Assembly: GCA_021730225.1 (NCBI GenBank)
Contig: CP072532.1
Location: 889,230-953,229 of the forward strand
Length of the DNA: 64,000 bases
Origin: Candidatus Vesicomyidisocius sp. Agig_15_S12
GTDB lineage: Bacteria; Pseudomonadota; Gammaproteobacteria; PS1; Pseudothioglobaceae
Direction: 5' to 3'
Part shown: piece by piece, positions 49,921 through 59,701 of the stretch
How the letters are laid out: every line of letters begins with the position of its first letter
How positions within the stretch are numbered: position 1 is the stretch's first letter
The notes under the pieces: generated by a model
The model's input: the letters and a program-made list of their open reading frames with translations, nothing else
What the model was told of the DNA's origin: nothing
Database searches by the model: none
Program-made: the position numbers and the translations under genes

Positions 49921-50691
49921 ATGATAAGAATTATAACGACTAATGTCAATGGAATTCGTGCCGCTGAAAGAAAAGGTTTTTTCAATTGGATAAAAACTCA
50001 AAATGCAGACGTAGTTTGTCTGCAAGAAATAAAGGCAAAAGAAGACCAATTAGATGAGCGATTTTATCCAGAAGAATACCATTGTTATTATCAACCCGCC
50101 GAAAGAAAAGGCTATTCTGGTACGACAATTTTTACCAAACAAGCACCAATCCAAGTCATTAAAGAAAGTCCATGGAAAGATATTAATTTTGAAGGACGAT
50201 TTATTCAAGTTAACTTCAAAAATTTTTCAGTTATTTCAATTTATATACATTCAGGTAGTGCTAAACAAGCACGCCAAGATTTAAAAATGGAATTTTTAAC
50301 TGAACGATTTATGCCTTACTTGCAAAAGCTTAAGATAAGCGGACGTAAGGTAATTATTTGTGGTGATATGAATATTGTACACCAAGAAAGAGATATTAAG
50401 AATTGGAAAGCCAATCAAAAAAATTCAGGCTGCTTACCAGAAGAACGCGCTTGGTTAGATAAATTATTTTTTAAAGTTGGCTTTATTGATGGATTTCGTG
50501 AAATCAATCAAGAAGATAAACAATACACTTGGTGGAGTAATCGAGGACAAGCATGGGCGAATAATATCGGCTGGCGTATTGATTATCAAATTCTCACTCC
50601 AAACCTCAAAGGCAAAGTTAAAAATGCTAATATTTATAAAAATAAGCGTTTTTCAGACCATGCACCAATTATTATGGATTATCAAATATAA
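49921..50691 (+). CDS. xth: Exodeoxyribonuclease III / AP endonuclease
   Basis: Repair nuclease cutting at abasic sites. The metal- and phosphate-binding motifs run in order: TTNVNGIRAAERKG, LQEIKAKEDQ, GDMNIVHQERDI, and the C-terminal SDHAPIIMDY with the catalytic histidine. 256 residues. It shares a tiny promoter region with pyrE. The Crc regulator of pseudomonads belongs to the same family, but the catalytic residues here favour a nuclease. Confidence 0.92.
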   Translation: MIRIITTNVNGIRAAERKGFFNWIKTQNADVVCLQEIKAKEDQLDERFYPEEYHCYYQPAERKGYSGTTIFTKQAPIQVIKESPWKDINFEGRFIQVNFKNFSVISIYIHSGSAKQARQDLKMEFLTERFMPYLQKLKISGRKVIICGDMNIVHQERDIKNWKANQKNSGCLPEERAWLDKLFFKVGFIDGFREINQEDKQYTWWSNRGQAWANNIGWRIDYQILTPNLKGKVKNANIYKNKRFSDHAPIIMDYQI

Positions 50692-51469
50692 AAACAACAA
50701 TAATCACAAATCTACATTAAACACATCATTTCTAATAGTTTAAATAAGATAAATAAACAAAAAACGATAAAAGTAAGGCACTCTAATTCAACATTATCTA
50801 TTCTTGCTACATCTTAACTTTGAGCATCTATAAATACTAGATTACTTAGAAAAGTAACAGTGTTAAATACTGGTTAGTTACTTTAATTTATTCAAAATTA
50901 TCAACTCTTTTGATTAATTCAACATTGTTAAATCATTACTTAAAAGATCATTTATGACGTACTATCTCATCTCCATCTCTTACAAGTTTAAATGTAACAA
51001 AAGTCGAAGATAGTTAAAGTCTATATAAATAATCTAGTTGAAACTACTTAACACTAATATTTATTAATAACTCTATATCTGTATCTGTATTAATTATATG
51101 TAATATTAGGATGTTCTGATTAATTGGACAAAAAAATTTGTAAAGAAAGCCTCACTTATCAAAAAAAGACAGAACCTTATTAACCTAAGCCTAAATCTTC
51201 TATTCATCCTACTATCATAAGAGATTTTACACTATTTATTTTAGGTACAAATAAAGTCATGATAATAACAGGTAAGCAGAAAACCATTTTCTGGTTTAAG
51301 ACTTACAAATATACTATACATCACTTAACTTTCAAACGGTAAAATACAGCTTATTATAACGAATAACTTTTATAAAATACTTGTTCCTTTAGATTTTTTT
51401 TAATACGTTTTTTATTTTAATTTTCTCGGCAACAATCCACTAAATACTGTTTATATTTATGCTAATATT
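50692..51469 (+). other. Spacer of 778 bases, no gene seen
   Basis: Between xth and trmB. A 33-codon plus-strand frame (around 51115-51220) encodes a Lys-rich then Leu-rich peptide without a start codon. A small hairpin AAACC/GGTTT occurs near 51280. Nothing convincing. Confidence 0.5.
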
Positions 51470-52153
51470 TTGATAAATCAAATAAGAAAAATTAAAAGTT
51501 TTGTACGTCGTCCTGGCAGATTAACCCTAGGTCAAGAAATGGGTCTGACTAAGTTTTGGGCAGGTCATGGAGTGGACTTACCAAAAGGCAAAATTGATTT
51601 AAATGCTTTATTTGTTAAACAACAAAAAATTATTTTAGAAGTTGGGTTTGGCAATGGCAATAGTTTACTAAAAATGGCAATTAATACGCCTGATAGAAAT
51701 TTTTTAGGTATTGAAGTATATGAAGCAGGGGTTGGTCAGTTAATTAATAAAGCGCATAAGTACCAATTAAAAAATCTTAAAATAATTAAAGAAGATGCTG
51801 TTAAAGTATTAACAAATCATATAGAAGATAATAGTTTTAATCTTTTTCAACTTTTTTTCCCTGATCCATGGCATAAAAAAAAGCATTTTAAACGTCGATT
51901 AGTACAAACCGATTTTTTAAATTTATTATCACATAAAATGATTAAAAGTGGAAAAATTCATATAATAACTGACTGGAAACATTATGCTATTCATATGATG
52001 ACAGTCTTAGAAAACCACCCTAACTTTAAAAACACACAAAACGCTCCTATCTATTCACCAAGACCTGAACATCAACCTATTACCAAGTTTGAACAACGAA
52101 GTCATAGACTTGGACATGATGTTTGGAATTTGATCTTTACAAACGAGAAATAA
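51470..52153 (+). CDS. trmB: tRNA (guanine-N7-)-methyltransferase
   Basis: Methylates G46 of tRNA using SAM. The SAM site LEVGFGNGNSLL and the family motif FPDPWHKKKHFKRRLVQ are clear; RSFVRRPGRLT-like KSFVRRPGRLTLGQ opens the chain. 227 residues starting at TTG 51470; no ATG is in frame nearby, and the ribosome site is weak. It is followed after one base by the fxsA-type gene. Confidence 0.93.
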   Translation: MINQIRKIKSFVRRPGRLTLGQEMGLTKFWAGHGVDLPKGKIDLNALFVKQQKIILEVGFGNGNSLLKMAINTPDRNFLGIEVYEAGVGQLINKAHKYQLKNLKIIKEDAVKVLTNHIEDNSFNLFQLFFPDPWHKKKHFKRRLVQTDFLNLLSHKMIKSGKIHIITDWKHYAIHMMTVLENHPNFKNTQNAPIYSPRPEHQPITKFEQRSHRLGHDVWNLIFTNEK

Positions 52154-52154
52154 T

Positions 52155-52610
52155 ATGATTTTTCCAATATTTGTAGTCATAACTCTGCTTGAAATTTATG
52201 TACTCGCCTCAGTAGGTGCTGCTATTGGTGGTTTTTCAACAGTTTTATTAGTCATCATCACAGCGTTTATTGGCTTCTTTTTATTAAAACAACAAGGTTA
52301 TTCAACAATAGCTAAAGCACAAAATACCATCTCAAATAGTCAAATATCTACCTTTGCAAGGCTTGAAGGTGTAGTAATTGTAGTATCTGGTGTGTTGTTA
52401 TTAACCCCTGGATTTATTACTGATACGATTGGTCTCTTAGGTCTATTACCCTTTTCTAGATCTTACTTTATTAACCGGATTTTAGAAAAAAATGCAAAAA
52501 AAATATTTAACAACAAGCACCACTCTAGTTTTATTCATAAAACCCAAAACACCCAACCTAAACAACATAATGAAAAAAACACCATTGAAGGTGAATTTTG
52601 GGAAGATTAA
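52155..52610 (+). CDS. fxsA: FxsA-family membrane protein
   Basis: Small inner-membrane protein; FxsA overproduction in E. coli relieves phage T7 exclusion, but its normal role is unknown. About three hydrophobic segments in residues 1-105, with the family-typical ITAFIGFFLLKQQGYST and LEGVVIVVSGVLLLTPGFITDT. The last 45 residues are polar, low-complexity and Asn/Lys/Gln-rich. 151 residues. It overlaps folC by 13 bases. Confidence 0.88.
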   Translation: MIFPIFVVITLLEIYVLASVGAAIGGFSTVLLVIITAFIGFFLLKQQGYSTIAKAQNTISNSQISTFARLEGVVIVVSGVLLLTPGFITDTIGLLGLLPFSRSYFINRILEKNAKKIFNNKHHSSFIHKTQNTQPKQHNEKNTIEGEFWED

Positions 52611-53812
52611 ACACTCTTAATGGCTGGTTAAATTACCAAGAAAACTTACATTTTAAGAAAATTGATTTAGGGCTAGAACGTGTTACAAAAGTTTATAAAA
52701 AACTATTTCCAAAAGGAATACTTTTTCAAGTAATTACAGTTGCTGGCACGAATGGCAAGGGTTCCACCGTTGCTTTTATTGATAGTATTTACCAACAATC
52801 AAACTTTAAAGTGGGAAAATTTAGCTCGCCACACATTCTTAAATACAATGAACGCTTTGTGATTAATGGCATACAAGCTACTGATGAGAAAATTTGTTCA
52901 GCATTTAATAAAATAGAGCAAATTCGAGAAAAAACATCACTCACTTATTTTGAATTTTCAACACTAGCTGCTCTGATTATTTTTGAACTAGAAAAAGTTG
53001 ATGTGGCCGTATTAGAAGTAGGAATAGGTGGTCGGCTTGATTCAGTTAATATTGTTGATAATAATGTTAGTGTTATTACTAATATCGACATTGATCATGT
53101 AGATTATTTAGGTAATACTCGTGAATTAATTGGGTTTGAAAAAGCAGGCATTATGCGAAAAAATACACCTTGTATTTGTGCTGATATTAATCCACCAACT
53201 TCAATTAATCAATATGCTCATCAAATCAAGGCGCAACTAGAATTTGTAAAACAAAGATACACAGGTGATATTGGCCTAATCAGCAAGCATCAACAACAAA
53301 ATGCAGCAACAGCAATACTTACTGTACAAAAATTGAATAAAACGTTACCAATAAACACTAATGAAATTAAATCTGGCATTAAATATGTAAAGCTTAATGC
53401 AAGATTCCAAATAGAAACCATTCATAATAAAACCTTTATTTTTGATGTTGCACACAATGTAGCTGCCGTTAAAGTATTATCAGAAGAACTAGCAAAGCAA
53501 AAATGTCCTACCATTGCCATATTTTCAGCTTTAAAGGATAAAAATATTAGTTTGATGATTAGTAAAATTAGTATGATTATAAATCAATGGCTGTTAATAC
53601 CACTTAATGTTAACCGGGCAATAAGCATGCAAACACTTAGTAACCAATTTAGCTTAGCTCATAATGTCCAAATTTGCAATGATATGCAAGACGCTATTAA
53701 TCACAGCATTAATGACAAACAATATCAGCGTATTGTTATTTTTGGATCATTTTATGTTGTGGCTAATGCATTGAAAATACTTACACCATTTATGAAAAAT
53801 AATAAAGAATAA
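52598..53812 (+). CDS. folC: Folylpolyglutamate / dihydrofolate synthase
   Basis: Adds glutamate to dihydropteroate and to folates. P-loop VAGTNGKGSTVAF, SSPHILKYNERF, and VGIGGRLDSVNIV are diagnostic of FolC. 404 residues starting at TTG 52598, inside the fxsA 3' end; no ATG fits, and an in-frame stop lies just before. The folC-cvpA-purF-metZ order matches pseudomonads, minus accD and the SPOR-domain gene that often sit between. Confidence 0.93.
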   Translation: MGRLNTLNGWLNYQENLHFKKIDLGLERVTKVYKKLFPKGILFQVITVAGTNGKGSTVAFIDSIYQQSNFKVGKFSSPHILKYNERFVINGIQATDEKICSAFNKIEQIREKTSLTYFEFSTLAALIIFELEKVDVAVLEVGIGGRLDSVNIVDNNVSVITNIDIDHVDYLGNTRELIGFEKAGIMRKNTPCICADINPPTSINQYAHQIKAQLEFVKQRYTGDIGLISKHQQQNAATAILTVQKLNKTLPINTNEIKSGIKYVKLNARFQIETIHNKTFIFDVAHNVAAVKVLSEELAKQKCPTIAIFSALKDKNISLMISKISMIINQWLLIPLNVNRAISMQTLSNQFSLAHNVQICNDMQDAINHSINDKQYQRIVIFGSFYVVANALKILTPFMKNNKE

Positions 53813-53860
53813 ATCTTGTAAAATTACAACTAATCACATAGTATCTCTAGGAGAGATTTG

Positions 53861-54709
53861 ATGAATGAGTTTTTTATAACTGTTTGGAGCATGATTGAAC
53901 GCTTAGTTTGGTCAGATTGGATAACCATTACTATTTTAGCGATATTCTTAGTACTAGGATTTAAGCGTGGCCTAGCAAAAGAGCTGATTAACTTAGGGTT
54001 TTTATTACTAGCAATTTTAATTGCATTGTTGTTTTACCAAATATTAGCTACAAGCTCACTTATAAATTGGCTGATGCTATCACATCAATCTAATTTAACT
54101 ATCTCATTTGGGATAATTTTTATTTGTATTGTGATTATCAAAAAATTAATTTACAAACTAACACAACTTTCTTTAACCATTGATAACTCTTGTGTACTAA
54201 ACAAACTATTTACACTAATGATTCTTTTCACGGCAATTACAATATTTAGCTGGCATCACCTAGATATTGTAGCTGGATTAGATATTATAAGAACACTTAT
54301 TGATAATAAATACATTCGTATAAGTTTATCATTTATTATTTTATTTAGTTCTATTTTTGGTGCTGTTGCTTTTATATCAAAAGCATTAAATATTTTTATT
54401 GACAAAACAAAACCTTGCTTCTTATCATCTTTTTTCGAGAAAATACTTAAAATTTTACAAGCAATAGACATTAAGCTTAATGCAAGAAATATTAATAGCA
54501 TCAAAAATAGTATATTAGGCTCATTAATGGGATTAATTAAAGCCAACTTAGCAATTTTAATCATAGTATTAATGTTACAAAATATCAGCTGGGTTTCACA
54601 ACAATATTATTGGATTGAAACAAATGGTACTTTAAAAATATATCAAGATATAGCTTCAAATATCAAGCCTAAATTGTCGCAATACTTGCTGTTTATTAAC
54701 AATAATTAA
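53861..54709 (+). CDS. cvpA: CvpA-family membrane protein, enlarged
   Basis: Membrane protein upstream of purF, as cvpA normally is. The start (DWITITILAIFLVLGFKRGLAKE) matches CvpA, and the C-terminal half (SILGSLMGLIKANLAILIIVLML) matches its end. It is about 282 residues where CvpA is usually 160-200; extra hydrophobic sequence at about residues 85-150 makes up the difference. ATG at 53861 follows AGGAGAG; a TTG at 53858 is less likely. CvpA is linked to colicin V export and envelope resistance; function here is unknown. Confidence 0.75.
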   Translation: MNEFFITVWSMIERLVWSDWITITILAIFLVLGFKRGLAKELINLGFLLLAILIALLFYQILATSSLINWLMLSHQSNLTISFGIIFICIVIIKKLIYKLTQLSLTIDNSCVLNKLFTLMILFTAITIFSWHHLDIVAGLDIIRTLIDNKYIRISLSFIILFSSIFGAVAFISKALNIFIDKTKPCFLSSFFEKILKILQAIDIKLNARNINSIKNSILGSLMGLIKANLAILIIVLMLQNISWVSQQYYWIETNGTLKIYQDIASNIKPKLSQYLLFINNN

Positions 54710-54719
54710 GGATTAATGT

Positions 54720-56237
54720 ATGTGTGGTATTGTTGGTATTTTATCTACTACTAAAAAAAATATAGCTGTTTATATTTATGATGCGTTAACTATTCTACAA
54801 CACCGTGGTCAAGATGCAGCAGGTATTGTAACTGCCTATAAAGGACGTTTTTATATGCGTAAATCAAACGGCCTGGTTAAAAACGTCTTTAGAACTAAAC
54901 ACATGACACAATTATTAGGTGATATGGGTATAGGACATGTGCGTTATCCTACTTCAGGAAGCTCATCCAATGCAGAAGTCCAACCTTTCTATGTTAACTC
55001 TCCATATGGTATTACATTCGCACATAACGGCAACCTAACTAATACTGAACAGTTATCTCAAGAATTATTTGAACAAGATCTTCGCCATATTAACACCAAT
55101 TCTGATTCAGAAATTTTACTGAATGTATTTGCCAGTGAATTAGCTAAACTACAAAAACAACGTATTAATGAGTCTGATATTTTTAACTCTGTCTCACAAG
55201 TACACAAGCGTGTACGAGGTGCTTATGCAGCCATTGGTATGATTCCAGGATATGGTATTTTTGGATTTAGAGACCCAAATGGCATTCGTCCACTTATTCT
55301 TGGCAAACGTATCACCAAAGATGGCACTAAATATATGTTGGCTTCTGAAAGTGTAGCGCTTAGAGCACTAGGTTATAAAATTACTCAAGATATAAAACCG
55401 GGTGAAGCAGTAGTTATTGATAGAATGGGGAATATATTTATTAAACAATGCGCAGAAAAAGCCAAATACTCACTCTGTATCTTTGAGTTTGTATATTTTG
55501 CTCGTCCAGATTCAGTAATTGATAATATTTCAGTGTATAAATCTCGTTTAAGAATGGGGGAAAAATTAGCCGAAAAAATTAACAAAGAATGGGACATTGA
55601 TAACATTGATGTTGTTATCCCTATCCCTGACACCTCTAGAGTAGCCGCTTTACAACTAGCACATAAATTAGACGTTAAATATAGCGAAGGATTAATTAGA
55701 AATAGATATATTGCTCGTACATTTATCATGCCAGGACAAAAACTTCGCAAAAAATCAGTACGCCAAAAACTCAGTACAATTGAACTTGAGTTCAAAAACA
55801 AAAATGTATTATTGGTTGATGATTCCATTGTACGTGGCACAACCAGTGAGCAAATTGTACAAATGGCTCGTGATGCTGGCGCTAATAAAGTATTTTTTGC
55901 CTCAGCCGCACCTGTTGTACGTTATCCAAATGTATATGGTATTGATATGGCAAGTAATAAAGAGTTTATTGCCCATAATAGAAATATCGATCAAATCTGC
56001 AAAGCTATCGGCGCAGACAAGCTAATCTATCAAGATTTAGACGATTTAATCTGGTGCGTACAACAAGGTAATAAAGCAATTACCACATTTGATTGCTCTT
56101 GTTTTAATGGTCAATACGTGACCAACGATATTGATCAAGATTATCTTGAACATATTGAATTTTTACGGAGCGACTCCACTAAAGGGAATAACAATACCTG
56201 TGAAGCTTCTGAATTAATTGGTAATGATGTAGAATAG
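54720..56237 (+). CDS. purF: Amidophosphoribosyltransferase
   Basis: First committed step of purine synthesis: PRPP plus glutamine to phosphoribosylamine. The N-terminal nucleophile follows the start Met (MCGIVGIL), the PRPP-binding loop is VLLVDDSIVRGTTS, and YVFARPDS-like FVYFARPDSVID matches the family. 505 residues, the E. coli-type enzyme without an Fe-S cluster. Ten bases separate it from cvpA, so they are likely cotranscribed. Confidence 0.96.
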   Translation: MCGIVGILSTTKKNIAVYIYDALTILQHRGQDAAGIVTAYKGRFYMRKSNGLVKNVFRTKHMTQLLGDMGIGHVRYPTSGSSSNAEVQPFYVNSPYGITFAHNGNLTNTEQLSQELFEQDLRHINTNSDSEILLNVFASELAKLQKQRINESDIFNSVSQVHKRVRGAYAAIGMIPGYGIFGFRDPNGIRPLILGKRITKDGTKYMLASESVALRALGYKITQDIKPGEAVVIDRMGNIFIKQCAEKAKYSLCIFEFVYFARPDSVIDNISVYKSRLRMGEKLAEKINKEWDIDNIDVVIPIPDTSRVAALQLAHKLDVKYSEGLIRNRYIARTFIMPGQKLRKKSVRQKLSTIELEFKNKNVLLVDDSIVRGTTSEQIVQMARDAGANKVFFASAAPVVRYPNVYGIDMASNKEFIAHNRNIDQICKAIGADKLIYQDLDDLIWCVQQGNKAITTFDCSCFNGQYVTNDIDQDYLEHIEFLRSDSTKGNNNTCEASELIGNDVE

Positions 56238-56262
56238 AGTTATTTAACAATTTTAAAAACAC

Positions 56263-57429
56263 ATGAAAAACTTAAGCTTTAATACTAAAGCCATACGTAC
56301 AGGTTATAGAACTACTACTGAACAAGAACATTCTGAGGCAATATTTTTAACCTCTAGTTTTGTTTTTAGCTCAGCTGAACAAGCTGCCAATCGCTTTTCC
56401 AAAAAAGATCCAGGAAATATTTATGCACGTTTTACCAATCCTACAGTTGATGCTTTTGAAAAAAAATTAGCTATACTTGAAGGTGCACAAGCATGTGTTG
56501 CAACTTCATCTGGTATGGCAGCGATCTTTGCAACTATTATGGCACTGTTTAAATCAGGTGATCATATTGTTGCTTCACGCAATATGTTTGGCACCTCAAT
56601 TATAATGCTAAACACAATTATTACTAAATTTAACATTGATATTAGTTTTGTCAATTTATCTGACTTATCAGCTTGGGAAAATGCACTCAAAAATAACACC
56701 AAACTTTTTTTACTTGAAACCCCATCTAACCCATTAGGTGAGGTTGTAAATATTGACACACTTAGCAAAATATCAAAAGCCAATAGTATTCTGCTAGCAG
56801 TTGATAATACAATTCTAAGCCCTGCACTACAAACTCCTATTACTTTAGGGGCTGATATTGTCATACACTCAGCTACTAAATATATTGATGGTCAAGGTAG
56901 ATGTTTAGCGGGTGTTGTAGCTGGAAGTACTGATATTATTGAACAAATTCATAGATTTTTACGCACCACAGGTCCTAGTTTAAGTGCCTTTAATGCTTGG
57001 ATTGTACTTAAAGGGCTAGACACCTTAAGTCTTAGAATGAAGGCACATTCGGACAATGCACTCAAACTTGCTATTTGGCTTGAATCACAAGATCAAGTAG
57101 AAAAAGTCTATTATTTAGGTCTACCATCGCATCCTAATCACAACTTGGCTAAATCCCAGCAATCTGGCTTTGGTGGTATTGTATCGTTTAAAATTAAAGG
57201 TGGAAAAAAATCGGCATTTAAAATAATTAACGCTACTAATATACTTTCTATTACCGCTAATTTAGGTGATACAAAATCTACCATAACTCATCCAGCAACA
57301 ACAACACATGGACGTTTAACAGACGAAGAAAGACTTAACGCTCATATAACAGATGGATTAATCAGAATATCTGTTGGTCTAGAAGACATTAAGGACATCA
57401 TTGCTGATATTAAGCAGACACTGGTATAA
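56263..57429 (+). CDS. metZ: O-succinylhomoserine sulfhydrylase
   Basis: PLP enzyme of the Cys/Met metabolism family making homocysteine directly from sulfide and O-succinylhomoserine. The PLP lysine is in HSATKYIDGQGR, with SGMAAIFATIMAL and LLETPSNP upstream. 388 residues. Direct sulfhydrylation would suit a sulfide-rich cell, and the purF-metZ neighbourhood supports MetZ over MetB or a lyase. The exact acyl group (succinyl or acetyl) is inferred. Confidence 0.88.
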   Translation: MKNLSFNTKAIRTGYRTTTEQEHSEAIFLTSSFVFSSAEQAANRFSKKDPGNIYARFTNPTVDAFEKKLAILEGAQACVATSSGMAAIFATIMALFKSGDHIVASRNMFGTSIIMLNTIITKFNIDISFVNLSDLSAWENALKNNTKLFLLETPSNPLGEVVNIDTLSKISKANSILLAVDNTILSPALQTPITLGADIVIHSATKYIDGQGRCLAGVVAGSTDIIEQIHRFLRTTGPSLSAFNAWIVLKGLDTLSLRMKAHSDNALKLAIWLESQDQVEKVYYLGLPSHPNHNLAKSQQSGFGGIVSFKIKGGKKSAFKIINATNILSITANLGDTKSTITHPATTTHGRLTDEERLNAHITDGLIRISVGLEDIKDIIADIKQTLV

Positions 57430-57430
57430 T
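57401..57430 (+). promoter_or_regulatory. Candidate fabA-fabB promoter
   Basis: TTGCTG (57401-57406), 18-base spacing and TATAAT (57425-57430) with an upstream TG (extended -10), overlapping the metZ stop codon. Transcription would start about 20 bases before the fabA ATG. No FabR-like operator is evident. Confidence 0.38.
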
Positions 57431-57457
57431 CTAGATAATTGTTTTACATAAAACACA

Positions 57458-57967
57458 ATGCAAAATTCTTTCTCTTATAATGAATTAATTAAATGTGGCG
57501 ATGGCGAATTGTTTGGATTAGGTAATGCCCAACTGCCAAAGCCTCCTATGCTAATGTTTGATCGTATCAGTCATATTTCTAATGATGGAGGCGAATACGG
57601 CAAAGGTGAAATTATTGCTGAGTTAGATATTAATCCTAATTTATGGTTTTTTAAATGTCATTTTAATGAAGACCCAGTTATGCCTGGTTGCTTAGGACTA
57701 GATGCAATGTGGCAATTAATTGGTTTTTATCTTGGATGGTTAGGTGGACCTGGCCGTGGTCGTGCACTCGGTGCTGGTAATATTAAATTTGTTGGACAGG
57801 TGTTACCCAGTGCAAAAAAAGTAACCTATAAGATAGACTTATCACGCGTTATTGCACGTAAATTGTATATGGGTGTAGCCGACGCAACTATGGAAGTCGA
57901 TAGCAAGGTAATTTACGAGGCTACCAACCTTAAAGTTGGATTATTTACTGATACTAGTAAAATGTAA
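57458..57967 (+). CDS. fabA: 3-hydroxydecanoyl-ACP dehydratase/isomerase
   Basis: Introduces the cis double bond in the anaerobic pathway for unsaturated fatty acids. Catalytic histidine and aspartate lie in [30 protein letters not shown] is typical. 169 residues. It overlaps fabB by one base (TAATG), as in most gammaproteobacteria with this pathway. Unsaturated lipids would matter in cold, deep habitats (inference). Confidence 0.96.
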   Translation: MQNSFSYNELIKCGDGELFGLGNAQLPKPPMLMFDRISHISNDGGEYGKGEIIAELDINPNLWFFKCHFNEDPVMPGCLGLDAMWQLIGFYLGWLGGPGRGRALGAGNIKFVGQVLPSAKKVTYKIDLSRVIARKLYMGVADATMEVDSKVIYEATNLKVGLFTDTSKM

Positions 57968-59181
57968 TGCATAGAGTTGTTGTCACAGGAATGGGAGTTG
58001 TTTCCAGTTTAGGTGCAAATTGTACAGAGGTTCTAAACTCCTTAAAAACCTCTAAATCAGGTATTAAATTTAATGAAACCCAGGAAAATATAGGGCTTCG
58101 TTCACACCTATCTGGAACAATTTCTGAGATAAATTCAGACGAAATTATTGATAGAAAGATGAAACGCTTTATGGCTGATGCCGCCATTTACAATGCAGTT
58201 GCACTAGACGAAGCAATTAAACAATCAGGCTTAACAAAAGTACAAATCTCAAATGAACGTACTGGACTTATTATGGGTTCTGGTGGAGCCAGTAACCAAA
58301 ATATAGTTGAAGCTACTGATATATTACGAAAAAAAGGCATTAAACGCGTTGGCCCTTATCGTGTACCGCGTACGATGGGCTCTACAACCTCAGCTTGTCT
58401 TTCAACTCTATTCAAAATTAAAGGCATTAACTATTCAATTAGCTCTGCCTGCTCAACATCTGCACACTGCATTGGAAATGCCATGGAACAAATACAAATG
58501 GGCAAACAAGACGTAGTATTTGCTGGCGGTGGCGAAGAACTAGATTGGTCATTAACCATGTTATTTGATGCGATGGGTGCTTTATCTTCTAAATATAATA
58601 AATTCCCTGAACAAGCCTCCCGTGCTTTTGACAAAGAACGAGATGGCTTTATAATTTCTGGTGGTGGAGGTGCTTTAGCTCTTGAATCACTAGAATACGC
58701 GCAAGCACGAGGCGCAACCATTCTTGCAGAATTAACAGGCTATGGTGCAACGTCCGATGGTTATGATATGGTTGTGCCATCTGGTGATGGTGCTAAACGT
58801 TGTATGGAAATTGCTATATCAACAGTAAATGGACCTATTAACTACATCAATGCTCACGGTACCTCAACGCCAATTGGTGATGTAAAAGAACTAAATGCTA
58901 TCAAAGAAGTCTTTGGAGATAATATTCCTAATATTAGCTCAACTAAATCACTTTCAGGACATGCATTAGGTGCAGCGGGTGTAAATGAATCAATTTATTC
59001 ATTACTAATGTTGCAAAATAATTTTATGACAAAATCTGTAAATATCAATATACTAGATGAGGCAGCTAAAGGCATGCCGATTATACAAACAACAATCAAA
59101 CAAACATTTAACCGAGTTATGTCGAATAGTTTTGGTTTTGGTGGTACAAACGCTTGTTTAGTCTTCGAAAAATTTAAATAA
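57967..59181 (+). CDS. fabB: Beta-ketoacyl-ACP synthase I
   Basis: Condensing enzyme extending unsaturated acyl chains. The catalytic triad is visible: Cys in [12 protein letters not shown], His in [11 protein letters not shown] and His in [11 protein letters not shown], with the terminal [14 protein letters not shown]. 404 residues. Partner of fabA, translationally coupled. The KAS I assignment over KAS II rests on the fabA pairing and the [11 protein letters not shown] version of the nucleophile motif. Confidence 0.95.
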   Translation: MHRVVVTGMGVVSSLGANCTEVLNSLKTSKSGIKFNETQENIGLRSHLSGTISEINSDEIIDRKMKRFMADAAIYNAVALDEAIKQSGLTKVQISNERTGLIMGSGGASNQNIVEATDILRKKGIKRVGPYRVPRTMGSTTSACLSTLFKIKGINYSISSACSTSAHCIGNAMEQIQMGKQDVVFAGGGEELDWSLTMLFDAMGALSSKYNKFPEQASRAFDKERDGFIISGGGGALALESLEYAQARGATILAELTGYGATSDGYDMVVPSGDGAKRCMEIAISTVNGPINYINAHGTSTPIGDVKELNAIKEVFGDNIPNISSTKSLSGHALGAAGVNESIYSLLMLQNNFMTKSVNINILDEAAKGMPIIQTTIKQTFNRVMSNSFGFGGTNACLVFEKFK

Positions 59182-59680
59182 TAAGTTTTAGAATACCACA
59201 CAAAGCCCAACTCTTAACTCATATTGTAAGAATCCAACGAAAAAATAAAATAATTTTTCTCATAACAACAAAACATATAGGATTACTAACGACCATTTAA
59301 TAAATAACCATATAAATAATATATGTTTATATTCTCTTGCATATTAGACATTATTAGTTCAATATCTTGACTTTGAATATTTGTTTATCCAAAATAGCAC
59401 ATATATTATATAGTTCTATAGAAAAATTTAGTTGATTCAAATAATATTCTTTCCTGATGATAATCATTAACATTAATAGCAAAGGTAAAAAACTGACACT
59501 CACTAATTAATAACTAACTTGTCTCCATTAATCTAAAGAACATAATGCATTAATAAAACTATTATAGTTAGGATAAAAATAAAAACCACAGTAATTCGAT
59601 TAAAATTTATACTATATGGCATTGCAAATAAAACTGTATAATTCATGTTCCCTTACATATTATACTCAAATTTAATTAAA
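59182..59680 (+). other. Spacer of 499 bases with a second Fur-like site
   Basis: Between convergent fabB and secF. It holds a Fur-box-like 19-mer at 59453-59471 without any nearby start codon. I see no gene, tRNA or clear fabB terminator. Confidence 0.5.
59453..59471. promoter_or_regulatory. Fur-box-like sequence in a convergent spacer
   Basis: CCTGATGATAATCATTAAC agrees with the Fur consensus at about 15 of 19 positions, including the whole central TGATAATCATTA. It lies between two gene ends, so it has no obvious promoter to control. Confidence 0.28.
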
Positions 59681-59701
59681 TCAAGGTCTAGACTTTGATT
59701 T
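59678..59701 (-). terminator. 24-bp palindrome over the secF stop codon
   Basis: Inverted repeat AAATCAA...TTGATTT around a perfect GTCTAGAC core, one mismatched pair overall. It covers the last codons and stop of secF and is followed by AT-rich DNA, so it may form the transcript-end hairpin of the yajC-secD-secF unit. Confidence 0.4.

Noticed and set aside
51115..51220. Start-less 33-codon Lys/Leu-rich frame upstream of trmB
   Set aside because: No start codon, and composition typical of random AT-rich sequence.
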